DNA of 64,000 nucleotides from Labrys sedimenti. Its GTDB lineage: Bacteria; Pseudomonadota; Alphaproteobacteria; Rhizobiales; Labraceae. The notes under the pieces were generated by a model that was not told the DNA's origin, did not search any database, and worked only from the letters and a program-made list of their open reading frames with translations. Made by a program: the position numbers and the translations under genes. Of this stretch, positions 17,938-27,032 are shown piece after piece. The stretch covers positions 372,001-436,000 of the forward strand of contig NZ_JAXOUF010000004.1 in NCBI RefSeq assembly GCF_034424805.1. The letters run 5' to 3'. The stretch's first letter is position 1. Each line of letters begins with the position of its first letter.

Positions 17938-18516
17938 TTACGCGCCGCGCCCGAGCAGCTGCGTGGACCTTTGATAGTCCGCCAACATCATCATCTTCAC
18001 ATCGATGCGGTCATAGTCGACCATGAAGTAGCCGCTGTCGGTACGGATGACGGCGTCGGGATGGGTCTCCAGAAGGTCCTGGGCCATGACGCCGACATAG
18101 ACCGGACCACCCCAGACATAGCGGAAGCGATAGATCGTCAAACCGCTGGGAGACTGGCCGATGGCACGGATGTCGGTCTTGAGCCGGCGATCGGACCAGC
18201 CGCCGCCGCCTCCCGAACCACCGCCGCCGCCATTTCCGCCGCCGCCATTTCCACCGCCCCCACCGCCGCCACTGCCTGCGGGCATCCTGTCACGCGTATC
18301 GTCGCCGGCATCCGGCTCCATGATCACGCGCCTGCGACGGGGCATCGTCGCATGGTGAGGTCGGGTGGGCCTGATCCTCCGGCGCGGCGGCTCCGGTTCG
18401 TCAACATAGATGGGTTCGTTGGGGTAACCTGACGCGCAGCCGGCAAGCACAACGGCCAGCCCGCTTCCCAAGACCCCAAACAGCAGGCCCCGCCGAACTT
18501 CAAATTTGCTCGTCAT
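17938..18516 (-). CDS. Lipoprotein with poly-glycine linker and peptidase S74 chaperone-like domain
   Basis: 192 residues. A lipoprotein signal with lipobox VLAGC (Cys27) is followed by a Pro/Arg-rich stretch, a run of Gly with a few Ser/Asn (about 81-103), then a C-terminal S74 domain (SDRRLKTDIRAIG, YRFRYVWGG, YVGVMAQDLLETHPDAV, MVDYDRIDVKM). In phage tailspikes S74 domains are intramolecular chaperones that trimerise and may cleave themselves off. Here there is no fibre, only a lipid anchor and a flexible linker. AGGAGA precedes the ATG. Similar small lipoproteins occur in Hyphomicrobiales; role unknown. Confidence 0.85.
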   Translation of the reverse strand: MTSKFEVRRGLLFGVLGSGLAVVLAGCASGYPNEPIYVDEPEPPRRRIRPTRPHHATMPRRRRVIMEPDAGDDTRDRMPAGSGGGGGGGNGGGGNGGGGGSGGGGGWSDRRLKTDIRAIGQSPSGLTIYRFRYVWGGPVYVGVMAQDLLETHPDAVIRTDSGYFMVDYDRIDVKMMMLADYQRSTQLLGRGA

Positions 18517-19122
18517 CGGTATCTCCTAAAATCTGGCGGGCACACACCGCGCCGATATGGATCATAGCAAGCCGGGCGGATTCAGGCGTGACAGCCCGCA
18601 CAGAGGAGCGCGCCGAATAGGATGACGTCGCCCCTTGAACTGACCGAATGGTCAACAAAACAAACGCCGAGACGACGGTCCCGGCGCAAATATAGAACAA
18701 AACTTGTTCTTGACATAGGTGTACTCGATCTTTGCAAAGCACTCGCATGACTTAAGGCATCAACGCCGGCCGCGTACCGGGTTCATCAAGCACGGCTTCA
18801 ATCCCAAGGCGTTGGCTTCGCTCCGATCGTGGTCGAAGCCGATCGCCTTTCGTGAGCGCGTGATCTCCAAGCAGGACTCGCCTCGCCAGCGTTTTATTCC
18901 CGGATTTGGTCAATCGGATCATGCGGCGATCGACCGCGTTCGCTCTTGGGCTCAGTAGCCTCCGGGCTGCCTTGCAGCCGTGAAGGTGACACGCGCAAGA
19001 TCAGCTCTTTTCGCTCGGCTGCACGGACATCACCCTGGAACATCCTGCGATTTGGATGCGTTGCTTCAAATCGCAAAGACGCGTCGGAGCAGATCGGCGA
19101 TCACGCCGGAACGTGCATCGCC
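18517..19122. other. Intergenic region, about 600 bases, with a repeat fragment
   Basis: Promoter of the S74 lipoprotein on the left; 3' side of ctpA on the right. Short open frames exist (for example 18719-18958, plus strand) but lack a start site or any recognisable protein. A fragment of the dispersed repeat lies at 19046-19088. Confidence 0.4.
19046..19088. repeat. Dispersed palindromic intergenic repeat, partial copy 3
   Basis: TGCGATTTGGATGCGTTGC followed by TTCAAATCGCAAAGACGCG: shares the TTGCGAT and CGCAAAGACGCGTCG arms with the copies at 39821 and 13811. It lies just downstream of ctpA. Confidence 0.5.
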
Positions 19123-20415
19123 CTAGGATGGACGTCCCTGCAGGATGCCGATCGCCTTGTTGAGCTGGGTATCGTCCTTCTCGTTGGCGGGCACATAGGC
19201 CGAGGAGCCGCCTTCTTCAGCCTTGTCGGCATCCGGATTGGCCAGATGGCCCTTGAGGCCCGACTCGCCCTTGGTCTCATCGGCGCCCTTGAGATCGTCG
19301 GGCACGTTCTCCTGCACCACGATCTCAGGCTCGATGCCCTTGGCCTGGATCGAGCGCCCGGACGGGGTGTAGTAGCGCGCCGTGGTCAGGCGCAGCGCGC
19401 CGTCGCCTTGCAACGGGATGATGGTCTGCACCGAGCCCTTGCCGAAGGAACGCGTGCCGACGATGGTGGCGCGCCTGTGATCCTGCAAGGCGCCGGCGAC
19501 GATCTCCGAGGCCGAGGCCGAACCGCCATTGACCAGCACGACGATCGGTTTGCCCCCCGTGAGATCGGGCCCTTCTGCAGCAAAACGCTGTACATCGTCG
19601 ACGTTCCGGCCCCGTGTCGAAACGACCTCCCCGCGCCCCAGGAACGCGCCGGAGACCGAAACGGCCTGGTCGAGCAAGCCGCCGGGATTGTTTCTAAGAT
19701 CGATCACATAGCCCTTGAGCTTGTCCTGCCCGATCTTCTTGCCCAGCCTGTCGATACTCTTCTTCAAGCCGTCGAAAGTCTGCTCGGTGAATTGAGTGAT
19801 GCGGATATAGCCAATGTCTCCGGCAAGCTCTTCATCTCTCACCGAAGCAACCTTGACGATGTCGCGCACGAGCTTGACATCGAAGGGCGCTCCCTTGCCC
19901 GCTCGCAGGATCCTCAACGTGATCGGTGTGTTGACCGGCCCGCGCATCTTGTCGACGGCTTGCTGCATGCTCAATCCCTGCACCGCCTCGCCGTCGAGCG
20001 CAGTGATCACGTCACCTGCCAATATGCCAGCCTTGGAGGCCGGCGAATCGTCGATCGGCGATACGATCTTGAGGACGTTGTCCTCCATGGTGACCTCGAT
20101 GCCGAGCCCGCCGAACTCACCCTTGGTCTGCACCTGCATGTCCTGGAAGCTCTTGGCGTCCATGTAGCTCGAATGGGGATCGAGCGAGGTCAGCATGCCA
20201 TTGATGGCCCCCTCAACGAGCTTGCCGTCATCGGGCTGCTCGACATAGTCGGAGCGCACCCGCTCGAACACCTCGCCGAACAGGTTGAGTTGCTTGTAGC
20301 TGTCGGCCAATGCGGCCTGGGCTCGGCCGACGAGAAGAAAAGGGGGCTGCGTCAGGGCAACCGTGCCGAGCACGCCGAGCGCGGCTCCCGTGGATATGAG
20401 GGCGAGATTACGCAT
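19123..20415 (-). CDS. ctpA: C-terminal processing protease CtpA (S41 family)
   Basis: 430 residues. Periplasmic serine protease that trims or degrades proteins from a C-terminal tail and, in many bacteria, controls peptidoglycan hydrolases. N-terminal signal/anchor (1-34), PDZ domain (about 100-175, with the FGGLGIEVTMED opening) and the S41 catalytic core. The Ser-Lys dyad is Ser301 (in GGSASASEI) and Lys326 (TRSFGKGSVQ), the standard 25-residue spacing. LRNNPGGLL is also typical. Neighbouring deacetylase and L,D-transpeptidase genes support an envelope role. It is the terminal gene before a 600-base gap. Confidence 0.95.
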   Translation of the reverse strand: MRNLALISTGAALGVLGTVALTQPPFLLVGRAQAALADSYKQLNLFGEVFERVRSDYVEQPDDGKLVEGAINGMLTSLDPHSSYMDAKSFQDMQVQTKGEFGGLGIEVTMEDNVLKIVSPIDDSPASKAGILAGDVITALDGEAVQGLSMQQAVDKMRGPVNTPITLRILRAGKGAPFDVKLVRDIVKVASVRDEELAGDIGYIRITQFTEQTFDGLKKSIDRLGKKIGQDKLKGYVIDLRNNPGGLLDQAVSVSGAFLGRGEVVSTRGRNVDDVQRFAAEGPDLTGGKPIVVLVNGGSASASEIVAGALQDHRRATIVGTRSFGKGSVQTIIPLQGDGALRLTTARYYTPSGRSIQAKGIEPEIVVQENVPDDLKGADETKGESGLKGHLANPDADKAEEGGSSAYVPANEKDDTQLNKAIGILQGRPS

Positions 20416-20684
20416 CAGGGTCTCATCTGTTGGCGGCCAAGTTCGAGTTCGAACGTACTCGATGCGCCTCCCATTCCCTCTTCCAAATCGCCCCAGGGAA
20501 GGCCGACAACACTGATACCGCGATTATGGCTGCATTTTGTTGATCATTCTTCGCCGTTCAGATCGTGCCCACCCTTCAATGACTGCGGAGCCGGGGTCTC
20601 CATGACAGACGGTGTCATGGTTGTAGCTTTTTCCCTCGAAAAGCATTTTGATCGATCCTCGAGGTCTCGGCGAGGTTCAAGGCA

Positions 20685-21554
20685 GTGTCGCGTATCCGGA
20701 AGGGCGTTTCGAAGCAAAGGCATGGCAACATTCCGAGCCGGATATGCACGGCTATCCTGCCCCTCCTCATGGCCCTGTCGTCGGTACCGCCAGCCGCTCC
20801 CGCTTCAGCTGGCCAACAAAGGCATGACGCACGGGAGGCCCTCACGCCCTGCGTGGCGCTGACGTTCGATGACGGGCCGGACATGACGTTGACCCCTCTC
20901 CTTCTCGACATTCTGGCCCGCGAGAAGGTCCATGCCACCTTCTTCGTGGTCGGCAAAAGGCTGGCTTATTCACCCGGCCTGGTACGGCGTGAATTTCTCG
21001 AAGGCCATGAGATTGGCAACCACACTTTCGACCATCGGGCGCTCACCGCTTTGACGGATGGCGAAGCCATCGCCGAAGTGGAATTAACGGATGAGGCCGT
21101 CATCGCGGAAACCGGCCAGAGGCCCGATGTCCTTCGTCCTCCCTGGGGCAGGATCGACGCCCGCATCAAGACTGCGTTGCGCGGTGCAGGACTCTGGCGC
21201 CGAATGGCTCTTTGGGACTTCGATTCCTTCGACTGGCTCGATGACGAAGCACCTCTGACCAGGCTGATCGGTGCCGGGGCCCCGGCGGGGGCGGTGATCC
21301 TGATGCATGACATCCACGCCAGCACTATCGCGGCGGTGCCTGACATCATCCACACCCTCAAGCTGCGAGGCTTCCGGTTCGCCACGGTCGGGCAGTTGCA
21401 GGCTTGCCGGCATGGGACGGAACCCGGCGCCGTATCGACGGCTCCTCGTGCCTTGCCCGCGCCCTCCCCCGACGCGCCATATGGCAGCCTGGCCCATGCC
21501 CTGGATGCCATCACCCCCTTGAAGGAATACATCGCTCACCGGCTCGGCTCCTGA
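20685..21554 (+). CDS. Secreted polysaccharide deacetylase (NodB homology, CE4)
   Basis: 289 residues from GTG 20685. CE4 enzymes remove acetyl groups from N-acetylated glycans such as peptidoglycan or chitin-like polymers. A signal-like hydrophobic stretch (about 20-43) precedes the NodB domain with motif 1 TFDDGPD, motif 2 HEIGNHTFDH (metal His residues), motif 3 RPPWGRID, a WDFDSFDW segment and the ILMHDIH motif. All expected metal and catalytic residues are present. The start codon is uncertain. The gene before the L,D-transpeptidase on the same strand (gap 211 bases). Likely peptidoglycan modification. Confidence 0.9.
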   Translation: MSRIRKGVSKQRHGNIPSRICTAILPLLMALSSVPPAAPASAGQQRHDAREALTPCVALTFDDGPDMTLTPLLLDILAREKVHATFFVVGKRLAYSPGLVRREFLEGHEIGNHTFDHRALTALTDGEAIAEVELTDEAVIAETGQRPDVLRPPWGRIDARIKTALRGAGLWRRMALWDFDSFDWLDDEAPLTRLIGAGAPAGAVILMHDIHASTIAAVPDIIHTLKLRGFRFATVGQLQACRHGTEPGAVSTAPRALPAPSPDAPYGSLAHALDAITPLKEYIAHRLGS

Positions 21555-21765
21555 CGGCATGCTTGCGGGTGAGGAGGATAAGCTGGAGCATCGAAGCTCA
21601 GGTCTGGCCGCATCGGCGCATTGCGCAAAAACCATGCAGGTCAAGTGGGAGCGCCGCTGAGGGCGGGCGGAATGCGCAGGCTGAGGCCGACAGTAAGGCG
21701 GGAACCAGATCAGCCGTACCGCGTCCTAGAAACAGGCACTTCGTCCCAGTCCTGGAGTGAGGTCC

Positions 21766-22764
21766 ATGTTCAGGCTGCTTCTCGCCCTCACATTTACACT
21801 CGTCTTCGGTACGACACAGGCCGCCAGACTCGACCTCACTAGAGTCGACCAGGCGCAATTCAGCCCAAGCGCGCCGAAGAATATCGATCCGATGCTGATC
21901 AAGGCGCAGATCCTTCTCGATCGCGCCCGCTTCTCGCCCGGCCTGATCGATGGCCGCCCTTCGGAGAGCTTCACCAGGGCCGTCGCTGCCTTCCAGGCGA
22001 CGAACGGACTGACATCCGACGGCACGCTCACGCGAGAGACCTGGGACAAGCTCACGGCGACCTCCGTCATCCCCGCGCTGACGACCTATGAAGTGACGCG
22101 CAAGGACGTGCGCGGACGCTTCACCCGGCGAATTCCCGCGCGCATGGAAAGGATGGCTCGTCTCAAGCGGCTCGGCTATCGCAACCTGCGGGAGCAATTG
22201 GCGGAGCGTTTCCATGTCGGCCAGCCATTGCTGACGATGCTCAACCCCGGCGCCCGTTTCAAAAAGATCGGCGCAAGCCTGACGGTGCCCTATGTCGGCC
22301 GAACCGAGCCACCTCCCGTCGCGGCAAGCGTCGAGGTCGACAAGGCCTCCCGCCAGGTCCGTGTGCTCGATCCCTCGGGCAAGATCCTTGCAGTCTATCC
22401 GGCCTCGATCGGCAGCGAGGAGAAGCCGGCCCCGATCGGCACGACGGAGGTCAGGCACGTGGTGCACAATCCCATCTATTACTACGATCCGAAATTCGCC
22501 TTCAAAGGGATCAAGACCAAACGCCCCTTCACCATTGCCGCAGGACCGAACAATCCGGTGGGATCGGTCTGGATCGACCTTTCCATCGAAAGCTATGGCA
22601 TCCACGGCACGCCCGACCCCGGCAAGGTCGGCATGACCTTCTCGCATGGCTGCATCCGCTTGACCAACTGGGATGCCGAGGACCTCGCCTCCATGGTCAA
22701 GCCGGGCACGAAGGTCGACTTCAAGGGCGATGCGGCACCAGGCGAGAACGAACGTCCCCACTAA
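21766..22764 (+). CDS. L,D-transpeptidase (YkuD) with N-terminal peptidoglycan-binding domain
   Basis: 332 residues. Signal peptide (about 1-19), a PG_binding_1-like helical domain (about 45-100: QILLDRARFSPGLIDGRPSESF...AFQATNGL), a LysM-like stretch (RFHVGQPLLTMLNPG) and a YkuD catalytic domain (about 185-320) with HGTPDPGKVG and SHGCIRLTN; His294 and catalytic Cys296 are present. It makes or remodels 3-3 cross-links or attaches proteins to the wall. ATG 21766 is chosen because GGAG lies eight bases upstream; a GTG nine bases earlier is possible. Part of the envelope gene group with ctpA and the deacetylase. Confidence 0.93.
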   Translation: MFRLLLALTFTLVFGTTQAARLDLTRVDQAQFSPSAPKNIDPMLIKAQILLDRARFSPGLIDGRPSESFTRAVAAFQATNGLTSDGTLTRETWDKLTATSVIPALTTYEVTRKDVRGRFTRRIPARMERMARLKRLGYRNLREQLAERFHVGQPLLTMLNPGARFKKIGASLTVPYVGRTEPPPVAASVEVDKASRQVRVLDPSGKILAVYPASIGSEEKPAPIGTTEVRHVVHNPIYYYDPKFAFKGIKTKRPFTIAAGPNNPVGSVWIDLSIESYGIHGTPDPGKVGMTFSHGCIRLTNWDAEDLASMVKPGTKVDFKGDAAPGENERPH

Positions 22765-22924
22765 GGGTCCGCTCGTCCTGCGCCGCGCCACGCCTCTACC
22801 GGCTGAAGCCTGCGGCTTTGCGTTCGCCCGGATCTTGCTCGACTCCCGGGACCGGACGCTTTCGGCTTAGCGCCGCCAGCGCACAACCATCTGCTGCCGG
22901 CTCCGTGCTGTTTCCGGCCTAGCC

Positions 22925-23251
22925 CTAATCCGGCGCCATCTGGCAGTTGGGACCGACCCATTTGTTGATCGACGTGTCGAGTTCGCTTTCCATCATTGCA
23001 GCATTGCATACCGGGTAACGCTCGTCGCCGCGCCGAGCCATGCTGCGCTCCCTATATTGGCGAACCAGCGTATCGTGATCGGGTGGCCGTTGGCGTTTCT
23101 GCCGCAATGACAGCTGCATCACGCAATTGGCAAAGGAACCCGTGCCCTCCGTAAAGCCGAAGCCGGCGCACTGGGCTTTGTTGTCCGACATCGGATCGGC
23201 GTTTCCTTTGTCGGTCACGCAGACCCAACAAGGAGACGACAAGCGCGGCAA
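22925..23251 (-). CDS. Small Cys-containing secreted protein, probably frameshifted lipoprotein
   Basis: The downstream frame encodes CAGFGFTEGTGSFANCVMQ, a Cys/Phe/Ala pattern (AGFGFxxGTxxFANCxMQ) seen in small alphaproteobacterial lipoproteins, then a Gln/Arg-rich stretch and CNAAMM...NCQM. This frame has no convincing start; ATG at 23191 lies inside the conserved part. The neighbouring frame, from TTG 23267, reads ATSWVAALVVSLLG, and removing one C at about 23221-23223 would join it to CVTDKGNADP to make the lipobox LLGC. So the gene looks disrupted by a 1-base insertion in its signal peptide. 22765-22924 and 23268-23460 hold no other gene. Confidence 0.5.
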   Translation of the reverse strand: MPRLSSPCWVCVTDKGNADPMSDNKAQCAGFGFTEGTGSFANCVMQLSLRQKRQRPPDHDTLVRQYRERSMARRGDERYPVCNAAMMESELDTSINKWVGPNCQMAPD

Positions 23252-23463
23252 CCCATGAAGTGGCCAATGAACGCGTACGGTACCCTTTTCGATCCTTTTG
23301 AAAGCGATAGATCAGTGCCCCACCAGAGCGGTATTTTGCAATCGCTTATGAGACAGCCATCATGCAGATCATGCCTCGCCTAGATGGGACGGCGGGAGCA
23401 ATGCGCCCTGCCTTTTCGTAACAATCGGTATTCCTTTGTGAACAACGGCCCCGCAGTTCGAGC

Positions 23464-23488
23464 GGAACCTCGTCACGCTGGCGGGGTT
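23464..23488 (+). promoter_or_regulatory. Possible EcfG-type general stress promoter
   Basis: GGAAC at 23464-23468, 17 bases, then GTT at 23486-23488: the GGAAC-N16/17-GTT layout of alphaproteobacterial EcfG promoters. It lies about 70 bases upstream of a DUF1236 gene, a family often under general stress control. The C of the usual CGTT is a G here. Confidence 0.35.
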
Positions 23489-23498
23489 CGGGCCCCGA

Positions 23499-23532
23499 TT
23501 CCCACGACGGGAACAATTTCCCACGACGGGAA
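23499..23532. promoter_or_regulatory. Two tandem TTCCC-N5-GGGAA palindromes
   Basis: TTCCCACGACGGGAA occurs at 23499-23513 and again at 23518-23532, exactly 19 bases apart, just before the DUF1236 ribosome-binding site. The identical palindromes look like a tandem operator; they also create hairpins in the 5' leader. Confidence 0.5.
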
Positions 23533-23559
23533 CAATCCGATGCGAACAGGAGGTCGACA

Positions 23560-23979
23560 ATGACCGCAAGATCAATGCTTTTCGTCACGAGCTTGGCTCT
23601 TTGCATCGCTGCACCTTCGGCAGTATTCGCCCAGGGTGTATTGCCCGGAGCGAAGGAAGGGGCCGAACAGGGTAACGACGCCGCGGGGCCGGTCGGCGGT
23701 GTCGTCGGTGGAGCGGTGGGCGCAGTTACCGGCGGGATCAACGGCTTGATTGGTATTAAGGAAAGGCCTCGGTTCAAGAAATATGTGATCGAGCAGCATC
23801 CCCGCGTATTCACGTACGATCAACCGGTCGCGGTTGGCACGGTCCTGCCCTCCGAAGGTGTTGAATATTACGAAGTGCCCGCAGAGTATGGGCCTATCAG
23901 CTATCGATACGCGTATGTGAATGACGAGGTCGTCCTTGTCGATCCAGGAACGCGGCGGATCGTGCAGATCGTGCAATAA
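23560..23979 (+). CDS. Secreted DUF1236 family protein
   Basis: 139 residues, AGGAGG upstream. A signal peptide ends at VFAQG; a Gly/Ala/Val-rich stretch (about 45-68) follows, then the DUF1236 domain (FKKYVIEQHPRVFTYDQPVAVGTVLPSEGVEYYEVP...YRYAYVNDEVVLVDPGTRRIVQIV). The domain is common in Hyphomicrobiales, usually as short periplasmic proteins of unknown function, sometimes stress-linked. Regulation may involve the palindromes and EcfG-like promoter just upstream. Confidence 0.9.
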   Translation: MTARSMLFVTSLALCIAAPSAVFAQGVLPGAKEGAEQGNDAAGPVGGVVGGAVGAVTGGINGLIGIKERPRFKKYVIEQHPRVFTYDQPVAVGTVLPSEGVEYYEVPAEYGPISYRYAYVNDEVVLVDPGTRRIVQIVQ

Positions 23980-24009
23980 ACAGGTTACCGAGAGCGGGGC
24001 CGTGCCTCG

Positions 24010-25281
24010 TCATGGCCCTGCTTGTCCGTCCGCCTCACGGTCACCCAAATCTTTCTGAGCAAGTTCTCGGAAGGCATCCGGAACGGATCGCTTTCGATCC
24101 AGCGCCGCCGTAGCGTACCCTACCGCGTCGCGCCCGAAGCGTTGGCGAATGAGATCCATGGCGCGATCGGCCGACTCGCGCGCTACTCCGCCGGGCCGCC
24201 TTTTCTCGCCGGGAAGGGTGAGCGGAAGATCGAGCTGAGTCTCCCGCTCTTTATGCAAATGGGAAACGGAAACCGCAACCAGCGTGATGATGGTTTCTCG
24301 CGGGTGGTCGGCAAGCGCGGTGCGCACCAGCCTGGTGGCAATCTCCGCCAGCACAATCGTCGCTGCGACTGGCGCCTCGAGCGTTACCGACCGCGTGATG
24401 GCGCGCATGTCGGCGAACCGGACACGCACTGTCACGGTCCAGCCGGCCAAGGCCTTGGCACGAAGGCGCGAGGCGACCCGATCGGCAAGCTGAAGCACGG
24501 CCGGCACGAACACGCGTGCGATGGCGGGCTGCCGCCCCAGCGCGGATTGCGCGCCGGCGGATCGGGCCCGGTGCTGCGTGCGGATCTGGCGGGGATCCCG
24601 GTTCGAGGCGAGCGAGCGGAGCTTTTCCCCAGCTGCGCGGCCCAGAAGCCGCTCGATCGAATGGCCCGGCGTCTTGGCGAGCTGGCCGATGGTGAGAATG
24701 CCGCGATCCTTGAGCCTGGCTTCGGTCACCGGCCCGACACCCCACATCAGGCCGACAGGGAGGTCATGAAGGAAGTCGAGCTCACGCGCGGGATCGACGA
24801 CGACGAGGCCATCCGGCTTTGCAACCTGGGAAGCGATCTTGGCCAGGTGCTTTGTCCGTGCGACGCCAATGGAGATCGGCAGGCCCAACTCCGTGCGCAC
24901 GCGCCCTCGAATGGTGGCAGCGATATCGGCCGGTGTCCCGAAAAGATGGGTGCAGCCGGCGACATCGGCGAAAGCCTCATCGATCGAAATGCGCTCCACC
25001 AGCGGCGTGAAGTCCCCCAGTATGGCGATCGCCGCGTCGCCAAGGCGCTGATATTCGTCAAAGTGGCCGCCGACGAAAACGAGTTGCGGACAAAGCTCGC
25101 GTGCCTTGCGGCCCGACATGCCGCCACGCACCCCGAACGCCCTGGCCTCGTAGCTCGCCGCCAGCACCACCCCGCCGCCGACGGCGATCGGCCTTCCGCG
25201 CAGATTGGGATCGAGGAGTTGCTCGACGGAGGCATAGAAGGCATCGAGGTCGGCATGGAGGACGGTGGCAGGGGTTTCCAT
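24010..25281 (-). CDS. dinB: DNA polymerase IV (DinB, Y family)
   Basis: About 423 residues. Error-prone translesion polymerase. N-terminus ATVLHADLDAFYASVEQ carries the first catalytic Asp residues; ISIDEAFADV carries the second acidic pair. LPVGLMWGVGPVTEARLKDRGILTIGQLA is the thumb helix-hairpin-helix, followed by a little-finger domain. The C-terminus lacks an obvious clamp-binding pentapeptide, but I cannot exclude a divergent one. ATG 25281 is chosen; a GTG at 25296 with AGGA upstream is possible. No lexA or imuAB neighbour. The 25282-25580 gap holds promoters for this gene and the divergent four-gene operon. Confidence 0.95.
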   Translation of the reverse strand: METPATVLHADLDAFYASVEQLLDPNLRGRPIAVGGGVVLAASYEARAFGVRGGMSGRKARELCPQLVFVGGHFDEYQRLGDAAIAILGDFTPLVERISIDEAFADVAGCTHLFGTPADIAATIRGRVRTELGLPISIGVARTKHLAKIASQVAKPDGLVVVDPARELDFLHDLPVGLMWGVGPVTEARLKDRGILTIGQLAKTPGHSIERLLGRAAGEKLRSLASNRDPRQIRTQHRARSAGAQSALGRQPAIARVFVPAVLQLADRVASRLRAKALAGWTVTVRVRFADMRAITRSVTLEAPVAATIVLAEIATRLVRTALADHPRETIITLVAVSVSHLHKERETQLDLPLTLPGEKRRPGGVARESADRAMDLIRQRFGRDAVGYATAALDRKRSVPDAFRELAQKDLGDREADGQAGP

Positions 25282-25580
25282 GATCTGAAATCCCACATCA
25301 GATGTTTCCTATTTGTTCTGGTCAATGGGAGCAAAGTCAAGGTCCCGGAAGGGGCTGGCGGCCCCGGCGCGCCCGAATGGTACATCAGCGAGGCCGAAAA
25401 GTTCGATGGAGTCCGCGAGCAGTCTCGTATCCATCGTGATGGGCGCCGTGTTCATTCCCCCGCAATCGAGGGCCACGGCTGCAAAACCACCGCTATGATA
25501 CGCGCAACACTGCCTATATAACTACGCTGTCGGCTGAAATCCCGACCGATTATTTCGTTTGAGTTTCTGGATATTGCATC

Positions 25581-27032
25581 TTGAAGAGCACTGCCCTCGC
25601 CCGCCTGTTGCAGGGGATCACGAAGCCTTCTCACGACAAGCGTCCCTCGATCGAGACCTTTGCGGATATCGACACGGATCGGCTCGCTGCCGAGCTCAAC
25701 CTTGCCGGCCGGGGGAGAGAACGTGGCGGCAACGAGGAACCTGCGACGTCGTCCGAGACGATGGACTCTGTCGAGACCCAGATCATCGAGCGCATCGAGG
25801 CCGCCAAGAAGGCCGCTCATGCCACCATCGAGGACGAGTTGCGCACCTATGCCGAACGCCTGGCGGCTCTCGATTTTGAGGACAGGTTCACGCAGATCCA
25901 GCATACCGCCCCGGCCGCCGTCGGCGATTTCAAGCTGGAGGCCCGCGCGGGGCGCGACGACCTTTATGCGCTGCGCCGCAACCTGCGCGACCTCGACGCA
26001 GAGCAGCAGACCTTCCGGCGCAAGCACAAGATCGACCGCACCGCCCGTGTCCACGGTGGCGCAACGACCTTCCTGAAAATCGCCCTTCTCATCGTGATGT
26101 TCGTGGTGGAAGCGTTTGCGAACGGCAACTTCCTGGCCAAGGGCAGCGAACAGGGCCTGCTCGGCGGCGTAACCGAAGCCATCTCCTTTGCCGCCCTCAA
26201 TATCTTCGGCACCTTCATCATCGGCCATTTCGGCGTCAAGCAGATTGCCCACAACAGCGTGTTCCGCAAAGCCTTGGGGGTGCTGGCCTTCTGCTTCTAC
26301 GTGGCCTTCGCTCTCGGCCTCAATCTCGCTTTGGCCCACTATCGCGACGTATCCGCCCAATTCCTGGAGGGGGGCGGCGAGCGCGTCATGCAGGTCATGG
26401 CCACCAGCCCTTTGCAGTTGCGCGACCTCAATTCCTGGCTGTTTTTCGGGCTCGGCCTGATGTTCTCGGTGGTCGCGCTGATCGACAGCTTGACCTTTTC
26501 GGACGCCTATCCCGGCTATGCAGAAGTTCAGCACCGGCTCGAAGCGGCCAGGGACGCCTATCGCGACCGCAGGGCGGAACTCGATGAAAACCTGAAAGAC
26601 GTCCGAGACGAATATCAGGACAGGATGCAGGATATCAGCAGCGATCTATCCCTGCGGCGGGGCGAGTATGAAGCCATCATCGCCAATCGCGCGCGCATGC
26701 TGAAGCTGTTCAGCCAACATCAGGAGCATCTGCAACGAGCCGCAAACGTGCTGATCAGCGTCTATCGCGAGGCGAATGCCAAGACCCGCAAGACGCCGCC
26801 TCCCGCCCGTTTCGCAAGCGCCTTCTCGCTCCTAAAGATCAGCGTGGAAGCCAACACCGAGGGCGAATGGAGCCTGCGCGACCTGCGATCCCGCATCGAA
26901 CAGATCCAGGCGATGCTGACGGCCGAGGTGAAGGAGATCCATACCGCCTACCAGACCACCATGGACGAATATCAGCAGCTCGACGACGTCGTTCCCGAGC
27001 CGGGGATGGGTGATGGCCCGAAACAGGCGTAG
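25581..27032 (+). CDS. Multi-pass membrane protein with coiled-coil arms, gene 1 of a four-gene ZorAB-like operon
   Basis: 483 residues, not recognised by name. A helical N-terminus (about 60-160, charged, coiled-coil-like) precedes membrane segments at about 165-185 (FLKIALLIVMFVVEAFANGNF), 205-225, 232-257 and 283-305 (LFFGLGLMFSVVALIDSL). A second charged helical arm (about 320-400: RLEAARDAYRDRRAELDENL...) and a C-terminal helical tail follow. The start TTG 25581 lacks a good Shine-Dalgarno; ATG at codon 61 is possible. The stop overlaps the next gene, so they are co-translated. A cytoplasmic arm on a membrane base is plausible; function unknown. Confidence 0.75.
   Translation: MKSTALARLLQGITKPSHDKRPSIETFADIDTDRLAAELNLAGRGRERGGNEEPATSSETMDSVETQIIERIEAAKKAAHATIEDELRTYAERLAALDFEDRFTQIQHTAPAAVGDFKLEARAGRDDLYALRRNLRDLDAEQQTFRRKHKIDRTARVHGGATTFLKIALLIVMFVVEAFANGNFLAKGSEQGLLGGVTEAISFAALNIFGTFIIGHFGVKQIAHNSVFRKALGVLAFCFYVAFALGLNLALAHYRDVSAQFLEGGGERVMQVMATSPLQLRDLNSWLFFGLGLMFSVVALIDSLTFSDAYPGYAEVQHRLEAARDAYRDRRAELDENLKDVRDEYQDRMQDISSDLSLRRGEYEAIIANRARMLKLFSQHQEHLQRAANVLISVYREANAKTRKTPPPARFASAFSLLKISVEANTEGEWSLRDLRSRIEQIQAMLTAEVKEIHTAYQTTMDEYQQLDDVVPEPGMGDGPKQA

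Noticed and set aside
18200..18290. Short GCC/ACC tandem units that look like a small repeat array
   Set aside because: They encode the poly-Gly linker of the S74 lipoprotein; there are no spacers, so it is not a CRISPR array.
18719..18958. Small plus-strand open frame in the gap before ctpA
   Set aside because: Basic, unstructured translation, no start site, no family resemblance.
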